From Acidaminobacter sp. (GTDB lineage Bacteria > Bacillota > Clostridia > Peptostreptococcales > Acidaminobacteraceae): a stretch of DNA of 34,763 nt. The notes below the pieces were generated by a model that ran no database searches, was not told where the DNA came from, and worked only from the letters and a program-made list of their open reading frames with translations. The position numbers and the translations under genes were made by a program. This document shows positions 16,179 to 24,892 of the stretch, in pieces. The stretch lies in assembly GCF_030247605.1 (NCBI RefSeq), contig NZ_JAOTSB010000031.1, positions 1-34,763 of the forward strand, in the 5' to 3' direction. The first letter of the stretch is position 1; each line of letters starts with the position of its first letter.

Positions 16179-17705
16179 CTAACCCAGGATCTCGTAGATC
16201 TTATCCATATTCAGGCAGGACTTCAGGAGCTCTGCCAGTTTATTGTACTCTTTATCCTTGAAGTCCTCATAGGTTTCAAGAGGTGCCTGCAATTTGTCCA
16301 GGCCCTTTTCCTTGCGGATGATGTTGACAAGATTACGGGTGAAGAGCAGATTGTCAAAAATGCCGTGGACATAGGTGCCTATGATTTTGCCGGTTTCATC
16401 CACAGAGCCGTCTGCGACTTCCGTGTCGAGGCCAAAGCGGTTGTAGATGTCAATGATGTGCGGCGCGCCCATTCTGCGGTAGGAGTGGCCCATGTGGATT
16501 TCATAGCCTTTGAGCTCCATGCCGTTGAGCTCCTCAAAAGCACCGCGCATGCCGCTGATGCGGCCGAAGACCTGCGTTGTGGTCTTGATGGTTTCGAAGA
16601 CGGTGTCGACATCGAGAAGTCCAAGGCCAGGCATTTCATCGATGGTGCTCTCCGCGTGATGCGGGTCCTGAATGGTTTTGCCCAGGATCTGGAAGCCGCC
16701 GCAGAGGCCTATGATCATGCGGCCCTTTCTGTGGAGCTCGTAAATTTGGTCGGCAAGGCCGGAATCTCTGAGGAATTGAAGGTCAGACATGGTGGTCTTG
16801 GTGCCCGGAATGATCAGGATGTCCGGATCACCAATGCGCTCGCCCCGCATGACATAGCGGAGGTTGACGTCCTCCTGCATGCCAAACACGTCAAAGTCCG
16901 TAAAGTTGGAGACATGCGGCAGATAAAGGACCTCGACGTTGACTTTGCCGTGGCTCTCCGCCTTGACGCGGAAACGCTCGGACAAGCTGTCCTCGTCTTC
17001 AATCTTGAGTTCGGTGTAAGGCACGACGCCAAGGACTGGAATCCCGGTGAGTTCCTCGATCTGTCTCAGCCCCGGTTCGAGGAGCTTCACGTCGCCGCGG
17101 AACTTATTGATGATCATGCCTTTGACACGCTTTCGCTCCTCTTCTGAAAGAAGCATGATGGTACCGTAAAGGGATGCAAAAACGCCGCCCTTGTCAATGT
17201 CCCCAACAAGCAGCACAGGCGCATCCGCAATTTCAGCCATGCCCATGTTGACAAGATCGTTATCTCTGAGGTTGATTTCTGCCGGACTGCCTGCGCCTTC
17301 AATGACAATGATGTCATTTTCAGCGGCAAGACCTTCGTAAGCGCTGCGCACCAGGGATACCAGCTCTGGTTTTTTTGAGTGATAGTCCACTGCGCCAAGG
17401 CTGTCCACCGCCTCGCCTAGGAGAATGACCTGGGCTTCCTGGTCTGTGGACGGCTTGAGCAAAATTGGGTTCATGCGCACATCCGGCTTCTTGCCGGCTG
17501 CCTCTGCCTGAACGACCTGGGCTCTGCCCATTTCGCCGCCGTCCTCTGTGATGTACGAGTTGAGTGCCATGTTCTGTGATTTAAATGGCGCCACATTGTG
17601 TCCGTCATTTCGAAACACTCTGCAGAGTCCTGTGGTCAAAATGCTCTTGCCCACGGAGGAACCCGTGCCTTGAATCATAATGGGTTTAGCTTTTGGTGCC
17701 ATCAT
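16179..17705 (-). CDS. cbiP: Cobyric acid synthase CbiP (CobQ)
   Basis: Amidates four side chains of adenosylcobyrinic a,c-diamide, using glutamine and ATP, to give adenosylcobyric acid. The 508-residue product has an N-terminal dethiobiotin-synthetase-like ATPase domain with P-loop GTGSSVGKS (13-21) and EGAGSPAEINL (136-146). A C-terminal class I glutamine amidotransferase domain follows, with nucleophile Cys335 in GLCGGFQILG. Two adjacent ATGs follow AAGAGGAGG; the second, at 17702, is better spaced. A gap of about 200 bases separates it from cobC upstream, and it overlaps closely with cbiB downstream. Confidence 0.96.
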   Translation of the reverse strand: MMAPKAKPIMIQGTGSSVGKSILTTGLCRVFRNDGHNVAPFKSQNMALNSYITEDGGEMGRAQVVQAEAAGKKPDVRMNPILLKPSTDQEAQVILLGEAVDSLGAVDYHSKKPELVSLVRSAYEGLAAENDIIVIEGAGSPAEINLRDNDLVNMGMAEIADAPVLLVGDIDKGGVFASLYGTIMLLSEEERKRVKGMIINKFRGDVKLLEPGLRQIEELTGIPVLGVVPYTELKIEDEDSLSERFRVKAESHGKVNVEVLYLPHVSNFTDFDVFGMQEDVNLRYVMRGERIGDPDILIIPGTKTTMSDLQFLRDSGLADQIYELHRKGRMIIGLCGGFQILGKTIQDPHHAESTIDEMPGLGLLDVDTVFETIKTTTQVFGRISGMRGAFEELNGMELKGYEIHMGHSYRRMGAPHIIDIYNRFGLDTEVADGSVDETGKIIGTYVHGIFDNLLFTRNLVNIIRKEKGLDKLQAPLETYEDFKDKEYNKLAELLKSCLNMDKIYEILG

Positions 17706-17904
17706 AACGCCTCCTCTTAGTTACATGGCATCTCGTCTGCCCTCGCAGGCCGGCGGATGTCAGTGTTGTTGGTTTTTGGGTCTAGCCGCTTTATGTATGA
17801 ACTCATTGAGAGCTTGTTCAACCACTTTGGGGGGAATAATTTGCATTTGGCTTTTTCCGGGTATCACGCTGCTTTGCTTAACCCAAGATTATAGCCGATG
17901 GTCT
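17706..17904 (-). other. cobC-cbiP gap with a possible small ORF
   Basis: This is the only sizeable gap within the cobalamin cluster. A TATAAT at about 17888-17893 on the minus strand lacks a good -35 box. A 28-codon ORF (17760-17846, start MQIIPPKVVEQALNEF) reads on the same strand with only a weak GGAAAAA site. I found no cobalamin-riboswitch core such as GCCACTG. The stretch may hold an internal promoter for cbiP and its followers. Confidence 0.3.
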
Positions 17905-18522
17905 TCAAAACGACCTTTCCGGCGCGGGGAACGGGCTCTTGAGATGAACCAGCACCGCGAAGCCGTCAATAAAATCTACAATGACATGACCGCAGTTGTC
18001 AATCTTGTATCGCCAATAGCCTTCCATGGAGCCGTGGAGCCACTCCGTCAGAAGACTCCGGATCACGCCGGCGTGGGATACGATCAGGATTCGGTCCTCT
18101 TCTTTGAAATCTTTACTCAGGGAATTGTAGGCCGCCATGACCCTCTCATGAAACGTAACCATGGACTCCCCTTCGAGACACGGGATGTTCAGGTTATCCG
18201 CTTCCCATTTTAGGGCATAATCGCCGCCCGTCGTCATGATCTCCTCGTAGGTCATGCCTTCCCAGGCACCAAAGTTCATCTCTCTAAGATCCGGATGAAG
18301 TTCATAGGCGTCGGGATCGATCCCGGTCGCGATCACCGCGGTTTCTACCGCGCGTTTGAGGGGGCTGACGAGAACGCGCGTGAAGGTGTGACTTTTGAGA
18401 TCCTCGGCAATATGCCGGGCCTGGTCTTTGCCTTTATTGGAAAGCGACGGATCTGAGAACCCGCAGAAGGTGCCTTTGGCATTCATCTCCGTTTCTCCGT
18501 GTCTGAGCAGGTGAATCTGCAT
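17905..18522 (-). CDS. cobC: Histidine phosphatase, probable alpha-ribazole phosphatase CobC
   Basis: Removes the phosphate from alpha-ribazole 5'-phosphate or from the final cobalamin phosphate. The 205-residue product belongs to the histidine phosphatase (phosphoglycerate-mutase-like) family: the catalytic LLRHGETEMN lies at residues 5-14, SPLKRAVETA supplies the second arginine, and VSHAGVIRSLL the second histidine. The family has many substrates, so the assignment rests on its place between cobS and cbiP. The ATG follows AAAGGAG. The C-terminus (KSPFPAPERSF) is a short low-complexity tail. Confidence 0.85.
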   Translation of the reverse strand: MQIHLLRHGETEMNAKGTFCGFSDPSLSNKGKDQARHIAEDLKSHTFTRVLVSPLKRAVETAVIATGIDPDAYELHPDLREMNFGAWEGMTYEEIMTTGGDYALKWEADNLNIPCLEGESMVTFHERVMAAYNSLSKDFKEEDRILIVSHAGVIRSLLTEWLHGSMEGYWRYKIDNCGHVIVDFIDGFAVLVHLKSPFPAPERSF

Positions 18523-18606
18523 TTTAGGGACTCCTTTATTGCGGAATTGGCGTTACGGCCAGGTTTATTTTTTGTTTAATACAAGTGTAGTCTTACAGAA
18601 TTGCAT

Positions 18607-19371
18607 TTAAAGGATTTGGATCATTGCCAGCCAGCCTGCCAGGTAAAACAATTCGGAGAGCTCATGCCAGGCGCCCAGCGTATCTCCGGTCAAGCCGTCA
18701 ATGCGTTTTCGGACGTGTCGGGTGTAGGCCAGGGTGAGGAGCAGGATGCCGGCCCAAACCGCAAGAGAAGCCGGTACCAGCAGCCCGTGCAGGATGGCGG
18801 CGAGGGTGAGGACGGGGAACAATCGGCTGCCACTCACTTTTCCTATGAACAGATGGCCCATGCCCTCTTTTCTGGCATAGGGGCCCAGGTAACAGCTCAG
18901 GGCCAGGGCGGATTTCGCGGCCACCGGCATCAGGAGAAGGATGAGCCAGGTTGCAGTTTTCGGGGTATGGACTGCAGTGAGCTGGAACAGCTCGTTGAGG
19001 AGCGCGATTTTCAGGAGCAGCCAGGACATCATGGCCAGGGCGCCGTTCGCGCCTATGCGGGAGTCCTTCATGATCTCGAGGACGCGTTCCTTGTCCCGGT
19101 TGGAATAAAGGCCGTCGAAGGTGTCCGAGAGGCCGTCCAGGTGCAGGCCGCCCGTCAGAAGGACCTCGGCCAGGACCAGGATGACCGCCAGGAGGAGAGT
19201 GCCCACCCAGGGTGACAGGATTATGTAGAGGAGGGTAAGCAGACCGCCTATGACGAGGCCTACGGTGGTGAACCAGATAAACCCCCTGTTAAAGTCCTCC
19301 GCGTCCGCCTGAATCTCAAAGGGCAGCGGCAGGCGCGTAAAAAATTGCAGCATCAATATCAACGATTTCAC
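18607..19371 (-). CDS. cobS: Adenosylcobinamide-GDP ribazoletransferase CobS
   Basis: Membrane enzyme that joins alpha-ribazole to adenosylcobinamide-GDP, completing the nucleotide loop. The 254-residue product has the CobS opening MLQFFTRLPLPFEI, the acidic metal site GGLHLDGLSDTFDGLYS (about residues 74-90), MKDSRIGANGALA, and several hydrophobic helices. The start is a GTG after GAGGTC. It follows cobU by about 30 bases and precedes cobC. Confidence 0.95.
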   Translation of the reverse strand: MKSLILMLQFFTRLPLPFEIQADAEDFNRGFIWFTTVGLVIGGLLTLLYIILSPWVGTLLLAVILVLAEVLLTGGLHLDGLSDTFDGLYSNRDKERVLEIMKDSRIGANGALAMMSWLLLKIALLNELFQLTAVHTPKTATWLILLLMPVAAKSALALSCYLGPYARKEGMGHLFIGKVSGSRLFPVLTLAAILHGLLVPASLAVWAGILLLTLAYTRHVRKRIDGLTGDTLGAWHELSELFYLAGWLAMIQIL

Positions 19372-19402
19372 GTGACGACCTCACTTTTCGAAAGTGGCAG
19401 AC

Positions 19403-19960
19403 TTATTTTATTTTGACCGGAATCCCGCTGACCAGGAGCCAGACCTCGTCTGACATGGAAGCTATGGTCTGGTTGACGCGGCCTGCAATGTCCCTGAAGG
19501 CTCTCGCCATGGGATTCTCGGGCACGATGCCCATGCCAATCTCGTTGGTGATCAAAACGCCGCTCATTTTTGAGGCTTTAAGCGCTTCCACAATGGCTTT
19601 GGCGTGGGCAATGGCCGCATCCTGAATCTCGTTGACTTTGGCCGGGTCAGGGTTCTCCCAGTCCACGTCCGGTGCCTCGAGCATCATGTTGCTGACCATC
19701 AGCGTCACACAGTCCAGGATGATCCCGTCGTGCTCGAAAGCGATGCTTGGGATGACCCGGTCTATTTCAAAGTATTTTTCGACGGTAGTCCACTCCTGAG
19801 GCCTGGAACCGCGATGGTGCTTGATGCGGCTCTTCATTTCATCATCAAAAGGGATGGCTGTCGCGATATAGGCAATTCTGGAAGCCAGCTCCGCGATGTA
19901 TTTTTCTCCAAAGGTGCTCTTGCCACTGCGGGCGCCACCCGTGACGAGTACGATTTTCAA
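19403..19960 (-). CDS. cobU: Adenosylcobinamide kinase/guanylyltransferase CobU
   Basis: Bifunctional enzyme that phosphorylates adenosylcobinamide and then transfers GMP to it, giving the substrate of CobS. The 185-residue product has the P-loop GGARSGKSTF (8-17), the conserved HHRGSRPQEWTTVE, where the histidine accepts GMP, LDCVTLMVSNM, and TNEIGMGIVPENPMAR. The start is a TTG with AAGGAG about ten bases upstream. It is the first cobalamin gene in the direction of transcription, 69 bases after nth, with no separate promoter that I could identify. Confidence 0.95.
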   Translation of the reverse strand: MKIVLVTGGARSGKSTFGEKYIAELASRIAYIATAIPFDDEMKSRIKHHRGSRPQEWTTVEKYFEIDRVIPSIAFEHDGIILDCVTLMVSNMMLEAPDVDWENPDPAKVNEIQDAAIAHAKAIVEALKASKMSGVLITNEIGMGIVPENPMARAFRDIAGRVNQTIASMSDEVWLLVSGIPVKIK

Positions 19961-20029
19961 ACGATTTCAGCTCCTTCTGTGGCTTGCTGCATTGGTTGAA
20001 TAGTTATGGAAAATGAGAAATTATTCATT

Positions 20030-20704
20030 TCATAGAGCTATGGCTTCACTCAGCAGCTGCTTGCCGTGGGGACAGAGCCCGTTCAGACCGCAGGTCTCAC
20101 AGGCTGGCTTTCGCGCTTTGCAGACCCGGCGGCCGTGGAGAATCAGACAGTGATGAAGCTTTGTCCAGTGCTCCCTGGGCATGACCTTCATCAGCTCCTG
20201 CTCGGTTTTGTCGACGTTTTGGCCTGAGGCCAGCCCCAGTCGCGCTGATACGCGGAATACGTGGGTGTCCACGGCTATGGCCGGCACGCCAAAGGCGTTG
20301 CTGACCACCACGTTGGCCGTCTTTCTTCCAACGCCAGGCAGTTCCATCAGCTGCTCCATGGTCTCGGGCACTTTGCCGTCGTAGTTCCGGGTGAGCGTTT
20401 GGGACATGGTGAGGATATTTTTGGCCTTGGTATGAAAGAGTCCGCATGGGCGGATGATGTCTTCGAGGGTCTCTAGACTCAGGGATGTCATAGCTTCCGG
20501 TGTGCCGGCGCGCTTGAATAGGATATTTGTTACCTCGTTGACGCGTACGTCCGTACACTGGGCGCTCAGGATGACTGCGACCAGGAGCTCGTAATCTGAA
20601 TTAAAGGTCAGTTCGGGTGCCGCATCCGGATAAAGTGCCAGCAGCAGCTCGATCATCTGCGCCTTCTCTTTTTTTGTGGGTTTGGGGACTTTCTTTTTTG
20701 CCAT
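20030..20704 (-). CDS. nth: Endonuclease III
   Basis: DNA glycosylase/AP lyase for oxidised pyrimidines in base excision repair. The 224-residue product has the SAQCTDVRVN segment, the helix-hairpin-helix LPGVGRKTANVV with the catalytic lysine, the catalytic aspartate in VDTHVFRV, and the C-terminal [4Fe-4S] pattern C-x6-C-x2-C-x5-C. A lysine-rich N-terminus (MAKKKVPKPTKKEKA) precedes the fold. It lies upstream of cobU on the same strand and may share a transcript with it. Confidence 0.95.
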   Translation of the reverse strand: MAKKKVPKPTKKEKAQMIELLLALYPDAAPELTFNSDYELLVAVILSAQCTDVRVNEVTNILFKRAGTPEAMTSLSLETLEDIIRPCGLFHTKAKNILTMSQTLTRNYDGKVPETMEQLMELPGVGRKTANVVVSNAFGVPAIAVDTHVFRVSARLGLASGQNVDKTEQELMKVMPREHWTKLHHCLILHGRRVCKARKPACETCGLNGLCPHGKQLLSEAIAL

Positions 20705-20725
20705 GGTTATGCACCTCGATGCTTT

Positions 20726-20754
20726 ATTATAACCATTTTGTAACAGCGTTAAAA
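20726..20754 (-). promoter_or_regulatory. Probable nth promoter
   Basis: A perfect TATAAT (20726-20731) is preceded on the minus strand by TTTTAA (20749-20754) at a 17-base spacing. The -10 is strong and the -35 is poor. The start of nth is only about 20 bases downstream of the -10 box, so the leader must be very short. Confidence 0.45.
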
Positions 20755-20812
20755 GGGTACGTCAATGTTTTTATGTCAATTCACAAAACGAAAGTAAACC
20801 TAATTTGAAATT

Positions 20813-20832
20813 TGGCTTAAATTTTTAAGCCA
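20813..20832. repeat. 9-bp palindrome upstream of nth
   Basis: TGGCTTAAA and TTTAAGCCA flank two bases. No T-run follows on either strand, so it is a weak terminator at best. It could be an operator, or the boundary of the 24-bp repeat block that begins just after it. Confidence 0.45.
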
Positions 20833-20841
20833 CTTCAACTT

Positions 20842-20913
20842 GGGGACGCGGACAACTTTCACTTTGGGGACGCGGACAAAAACGAAACTGGTGACGCGGA
20901 CAGCTTTGAATCC
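20842..20913. repeat. Repeat locus A: three 24-bp tandem copies with a GGGGACGCGGACA core
   Basis: Copies start at 20842, 20866 and 20890, an exact 24-base period. The core GGGGACGCGGACA (GGTGACGCGGACA in the third) is conserved and the rest drifts. Read on the other strand the unit is GTTGTCCGCGTCCCCAAAGT, which shares GTCCCCAAAGT with locus B at 24633. Beyond it, 20926-21060 holds two copies of GGTTCCGAAA and no gene that I can support. Confidence 0.8.
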
Positions 20914-21108
20914 AGTGCCAGAGCTTCACACAATTTACTACAATTCAAGGTAGTCGGTCACGAAACCATCGGCCATCAAACCCTGTATCCGGTTCCGAAA
21001 CAAACACCACACCTGGTTCCGAAATGATTAATGTACCAGACCCTAAAACAATTCAGACACAATTTAAACTTCTTCAGCGCCGGCCTTAATGTTCAGCCTC
21101 AACCAAAC

Positions 21109-21140
21109 AGAAGCGGAATCGCCTCGGCAATCCCGCTTCT
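21109..21140 (-). terminator. Intrinsic terminator after clpB
   Basis: A 15-bp stem with two G-U pairs (21126-21140 with 21109-21123) and a two-base loop lies seven bases past the clpB stop. A short T-rich tail (TGTTTGGTTG) follows on the minus strand. Confidence 0.8.
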
Positions 21141-21146
21141 ATTTTA

Positions 21147-23762
21147 CTATTCCTGTTCCTCTTCCATTTGGCGATTCTCTTTCTCAATCGCCAGCGCGCC
21201 GCCCCGGGCGACCACGGATACCGTATCGCCGTCATTGATCTCTCCGGCTATGAGGGCCCGCGCCAGTGTCGTCTCAAGGCCGCGCTGCAGATAACGCTTC
21301 AGCGGACGCGCCCCAAAGGCAGGGTCATAGCCCTCCTTTAGGATCAGCGCTTTCGCCGTGTCATACAAGTGAATTTTAATTTCGCGCTCGGACAGTCGTT
21401 TTTCAATAGACGCCAGCAGCAGATCGAGAATCTTCGCAATCTCTTCCCTGATCAGCGGCTTGAACAGTACCGTTTCATCCAGACGGTTGAGAAATTCCGG
21501 CCTGAAAGCATGTTTCAGCTCGCTGAGCACCGCGTTCCTGACCCCCGCCCTCAAATGTCCCTCAGAGTCCACTCCTTCCAGGAGCATTGGGGCGCCAATA
21601 TTCGAAGTCAGAATCAGCACAGTATTCTTGAAGTCCACCGTGCGGCCCTGGGAGTCTGTGATCCGGCCATCATCCAAGATCTGGAGCAGCACATTGAACA
21701 CATCCCGGTGGGCCTTTTCCACTTCATCAAACAAAACAACCGAATACGGCTTGCGGCGCACGGCTTCCGTCAGCTGGCCGCCCTCCTCATAGCCCACATA
21801 CCCCGGAGGCGCCCCAATCATGCGCGCCACAGAGTGCTTCTCCATGTACTCTGACATGTCAATCCGGACCATGTTGTCCTCGCTGTCAAACAGCGCCTCG
21901 GCCAAAGTCTTGGCCAGCTCCGTCTTACCAACGCCGGTCGGTCCAAGGAACAGGAACGATCCTATTGGACGGTTCGGATCCTTGATCCCGGAGCGCGACC
22001 GCAGGATTGCATCTGCAACCTTCTGCACCGCCTCATCCTGGCCAATAACCCGCCCGTGAAGAATCTCCTCCAGCCTCAGCAGCTTTTCACGCTCGCCCTC
22101 CATCATCCGGGCCACAGGAATGCCCGTCCAGCGGGAAACAATTTTAGCAATTTCCTCAGGCGTCACACTCTCCCTCAGAAGGGTGTTCTCGCCACGTCCC
22201 TCAGTCTCCAAAACCGCCTGAGTCAGCGCCTTTTCCAGCGCTGGGATGTCACCATATTTGAGCTGTGCTGCCCTGTTCAAATCATAGTCCCGCTCAGCAG
22301 CCTCCGCCTCGTGATGCAGCGCCTCCAGCTGTTCCTTCAGAGCGCTGACCTTGGAAATGGAGGATTTCTCACTCTCCCAGACCGCCATGAGGGATTTCAG
22401 CTCGTCGCGGCGCTCAGAAATGTCCCTTCGAAGGTTCTCAAGACGCTTCAGGCTCGCCTCATCCGTCTCTCTGACCAGCGCTGCCTCTTCAATTTCCATG
22501 CGCATGATGTCCCGGCTGACCTCGTCCAGCTCCGTCGGCATGGACTGGAGCTCTGTCTTGATCAGCGCGCAGGCCTCGTCCACCAGGTCAATGGCCTTGT
22601 CCGGCAGGAACCGGTCCGTAATATAGCGGTGGGACAGGATCGCCGCCTGAATCAGGCTGGCGTCGTGAATCGTGACCCCATGATATATCTCATAACGCTC
22701 CTTGAGCCCCCGCAGAATCGAAATGGTCTCCTCCACCGTTGGCTCATCGATCATCACAGGCTGAAAACGCCGCTCCAGCGCCGAATCCTTCTCTATATAT
22801 TTCCTGTACTCGTCCAGGGTGGTCGCGCCAATACACCTGAGCTCACCCCTGGCCAGCAGCGGCTTGAGCATATTGCCGGCGTCCATGGAGCCTTCCGTCC
22901 GCCCCGCCCCGACAATGTTGTGAATCTCATCAATAAAGAGAATAATGGCGCCGTCACTCTTCGACACCTCATCCAGCACCGCCTTGAGCCGTTCCTCGAA
23001 CTCGCCGCGGTACTTCGCGCCCGCCAGCAGCGCCCCCATGTCCAGGGAATAGACCCGCTTATTCTTCAGGTTTTCAGGCACGTCCCCCCGCACAATCCGC
23101 TGGGCTAGCCCCTCGACCACTGCCGTTTTGCCGACCCCCGGCTCACCGATCATCACCGGATTGTTCTTGGTCTTACGCGACAAAATCCGAATGGTATGCC
23201 GAATCTCCTCTTCTCGCCCTATCACCGGATCCAGCTTGTTCTCCGTGGCCCGTTTCACCAGGTCCGTCCCGTATTTCTCCAGCGCGTCGTAAGTTCCCTC
23301 CGGATTGTCCGTCGTGACCTTCTGATGCCCCCGCACTGCCTGCAGGTACTGCAGGAAGCTGTCCCGGCTGATCCCTCGCTGCTCCAGCCGCTGCTTCAGT
23401 TCTTTTGGCGCATGGGCAATCAGCCCCAGCATCAGGTGCTCGACGCTGACGTAGTGGTCCCCCATGGCCTCCGCCTCCTGGTCCGCCTGATTCAGCGCCT
23501 TGGTCGCTTCGCTCGAGAGCATGGGCTGGCTCCCCCCGCTCACTTTGGGTTTTTTGCCGATGGTCTCCCGCTCCAGATTCTGAAGCCCATTCACATCGAT
23601 CTCCATACGCTTCAAAATGGATGGAATTAGACCCTGAGGATCCGCCAGCAGCGCCTCCAGCACATGATCCAGATCCACAGTCGGGTTTCCGTTTTCAACG
23701 CTTTGATTGATGGCGTGCTGCAACGCCCTCATGGCGTTTTGCGTATATTTTTCAGGATTCAT
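21147..23762 (-). CDS. clpB: Disaggregase ClpB
   Basis: AAA+ chaperone that pulls proteins out of aggregates with the DnaK system. The 871-residue product has the Clp N-terminal repeat domain (1-145) and the first ATPase with Walker A GEPGVGKT (206-213) and Walker [12 protein letters not shown] long charged coiled-coil middle domain (about 410-525) is diagnostic of ClpB. The second ATPase has GPTGVGKT (about 606) and [11 protein letters not shown], followed by the D2-small domain. The ATG follows GAGGTGA. It is 36 bases downstream of a ribbon-helix-helix protein gene, probably in one transcript. No CIRCE-like inverted repeat (TTAGCACTC/GAGTGCTAA) is seen upstream, so HrcA control is not supported. 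Confidence 0.97.
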   Translation of the reverse strand: MNPEKYTQNAMRALQHAINQSVENGNPTVDLDHVLEALLADPQGLIPSILKRMEIDVNGLQNLERETIGKKPKVSGGSQPMLSSEATKALNQADQEAEAMGDHYVSVEHLMLGLIAHAPKELKQRLEQRGISRDSFLQYLQAVRGHQKVTTDNPEGTYDALEKYGTDLVKRATENKLDPVIGREEEIRHTIRILSRKTKNNPVMIGEPGVGKTAVVEGLAQRIVRGDVPENLKNKRVYSLDMGALLAGAKYRGEFEERLKAVLDEVSKSDGAIILFIDEIHNIVGAGRTEGSMDAGNMLKPLLARGELRCIGATTLDEYRKYIEKDSALERRFQPVMIDEPTVEETISILRGLKERYEIYHGVTIHDASLIQAAILSHRYITDRFLPDKAIDLVDEACALIKTELQSMPTELDEVSRDIMRMEIEEAALVRETDEASLKRLENLRRDISERRDELKSLMAVWESEKSSISKVSALKEQLEALHHEAEAAERDYDLNRAAQLKYGDIPALEKALTQAVLETEGRGENTLLRESVTPEEIAKIVSRWTGIPVARMMEGEREKLLRLEEILHGRVIGQDEAVQKVADAILRSRSGIKDPNRPIGSFLFLGPTGVGKTELAKTLAEALFDSEDNMVRIDMSEYMEKHSVARMIGAPPGYVGYEEGGQLTEAVRRKPYSVVLFDEVEKAHRDVFNVLLQILDDGRITDSQGRTVDFKNTVLILTSNIGAPMLLEGVDSEGHLRAGVRNAVLSELKHAFRPEFLNRLDETVLFKPLIREEIAKILDLLLASIEKRLSEREIKIHLYDTAKALILKEGYDPAFGARPLKRYLQRGLETTLARALIAGEINDGDTVSVVARGGALAIEKENRQMEEEQE

Positions 23763-23798
23763 TCAAATCACCTCATTTATATTTACATGTTTGAGATT

Positions 23799-24533
23799 CT
23801 AACGGTTGGCTTTCATTAATTCAAAATAGAGTTTTTCCAGAGATGGCTCAAAGCCTGGCCCGCCTTCCTCTCTTCCAAAGTAGAGATTAAGCGACCGGTT
23901 GATCCATTTACAAGTGTTGAGCAACAGGTCCGCCACCTCTTCGCTGGTGGTTTCCAGCGCGTTGAAGCGGTATTGGCGGATGAACCGGGTGCCGTCGAAG
24001 GCCGTTACCGGCGCTCGGCCCAAATCAGATGGCATTGATTTGACCCTTCCCCACGACTCGACAGTCATTGCCTCAGGAAGTGGTGATTTCGCCATCCCCT
24101 CTCGCCGAGCCATGTGCAGTTTCAGAACTTCCATGTTGTCCAGCCGCATGAAAAAGTCCTTAAGCAGCGACAGCAGAGCCGATGAAGTCGTCCTCGTCGA
24201 GATCCTGAGCGTCGCCGTCAGCCACTGCTCCGTCATGCTGAACTGAATCTGAAACAAAATTTTGGGTTGATAGCGGTAGGTCAGGGCAGTGCGAAATTCA
24301 ACAGCGTTGTCTGCAACATCCTGGAGGACAGAAACCGTATGGAGCATAGCCATGCGTTCGTTCAACATCCCCACAATTTCCGAAAAACGAATCGATGGAA
24401 GATCTATCCCATAATGCCTTGCCAGCAGGTCATCAATGAGCTGAGAACGGCTCTTCCCCGTTCGCGCGCATTCTCTGTCCACCTTGGAAACCGTCGCGTT
24501 AGACAATACTAAGCTGATGATGCTCTTTGACAT
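23799..24533 (-). CDS. Uncharacterised protein with N-terminal ribbon-helix-helix domain
   Basis: The start at 24533 (MSKSIISLVLSNATV) follows AGGTGAGA and gives 244 residues; the frame is open to 24563. Residues 1-45 look like a CopG/Arc-type ribbon-helix-helix fold: a beta strand (SIISLVLS), a helix (ATVSKVDRECARTG), and a second helix opening KSRSQLIDDLLARHY. The remaining 200 residues are mixed alpha/beta with no motif that I recognise. They include several hydrophobic beta-like stretches (KILFQIQFSM, WLTATLRISTRT) and a tryptophan-containing C-terminal helix. No signal peptide is present. RHH proteins often repress their own operon, and direct repeats upstream would suit that. The gene precedes clpB closely, so it may regulate it. 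The function is inferred only. Confidence 0.75.
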   Translation of the reverse strand: MSKSIISLVLSNATVSKVDRECARTGKSRSQLIDDLLARHYGIDLPSIRFSEIVGMLNERMAMLHTVSVLQDVADNAVEFRTALTYRYQPKILFQIQFSMTEQWLTATLRISTRTTSSALLSLLKDFFMRLDNMEVLKLHMARREGMAKSPLPEAMTVESWGRVKSMPSDLGRAPVTAFDGTRFIRQYRFNALETTSEEVADLLLNTCKWINRSLNLYFGREEGGPGFEPSLEKLYFELMKANR

Positions 24534-24562
24534 GGTCTCACCTGCCTTTCGGTGTCTTTTCA

Positions 24563-24596
24563 ATTATATTTTGTCACCAAATTAATACTTTGTCAA
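24563..24596 (-). promoter_or_regulatory. Upstream region of the RHH-clpB unit with paired TGACAAA direct repeats
   Basis: On the minus strand a TTGACA (24591-24596) and a TATAAT (24563-24568) are both present but 22 bases apart, too far for one normal promoter. Two direct repeats of about 14 bases, TGACAAAGTATTAAT and TGACAAAATATAATT, begin 19 bases apart (24595 and 24576). RHH repressors often bind direct repeats of this kind, so this may be the operator of the adjacent gene. Confidence 0.45.
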
Positions 24597-24632
24597 CGAT
24601 ATTATTAATACGAAATACAAATTAAAGGTTAG

Positions 24633-24801
24633 GTGTCTGTCCCTAAAATTGATTGAGTGTCTGTCCCCAAAGTTGATTGAGTGTCTGTCCCCAAAGTTGA
24701 TTGAGTGCCTGTCCCCAAAGTTGATTGAGTGTCTGTCCCCAAAGTTGATTGAGTGCCTGTCCCCAAAGTTGATTGAGTGCCTGTCACTCAGTCAACTTTG
24801 G
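24633..24801. repeat. Repeat locus B: seven 24-bp tandem copies ending in an inverted half
   Basis: Copies start at 24633, 24657, 24681, 24705, 24729, 24753 and 24777, each exactly 24 bases apart. The consensus is GTGTCTGTCCCCAAAGTTGA plus TTGA, with T/C variation at the fourth base. The first copy is diverged. The last turns into a reverse copy, so 24763-24779 pairs with 24785-24801 in a 17-bp hairpin with one G-T mismatch. The stretch 24600-24947 has no supported gene. The flanking GTACCAGAGCTTC resembles GTGCCAGAGCTTC beside locus A. Confidence 0.9.
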
Positions 24802-24892
24802 TACCAGAGCTTCGTAATATTTTTGTAACATTGATCCCGATCCCAATGATTAGCGGTCGAGTCCTTGCTGCTCTTAATTTTCATTTCAAAAA

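Noticed and set aside
16173..17147. 324-codon plus-strand open frame
   Set aside because: Antisense shadow of cbiP.
20705..21146. Cobalamin riboswitch upstream of nth-cobU
   Set aside because: I saw no B12-box core such as GCCACTG on the minus strand; the space is filled by a promoter, a palindrome and repeats.
22056..23108. 350-codon plus-strand open frame
   Set aside because: Antisense shadow of clpB; no start signal and low-information sequence.
24563..24596. Ordinary sigma-A promoter for the RHH-clpB unit from TTGACA and TATAAT
   Set aside because: The boxes are 22 bases apart, too far to work as one promoter; kept as a possible operator region only.
24633..24801. CRISPR array
   Set aside because: The units abut each other with no unique spacers, and no cas gene is present.
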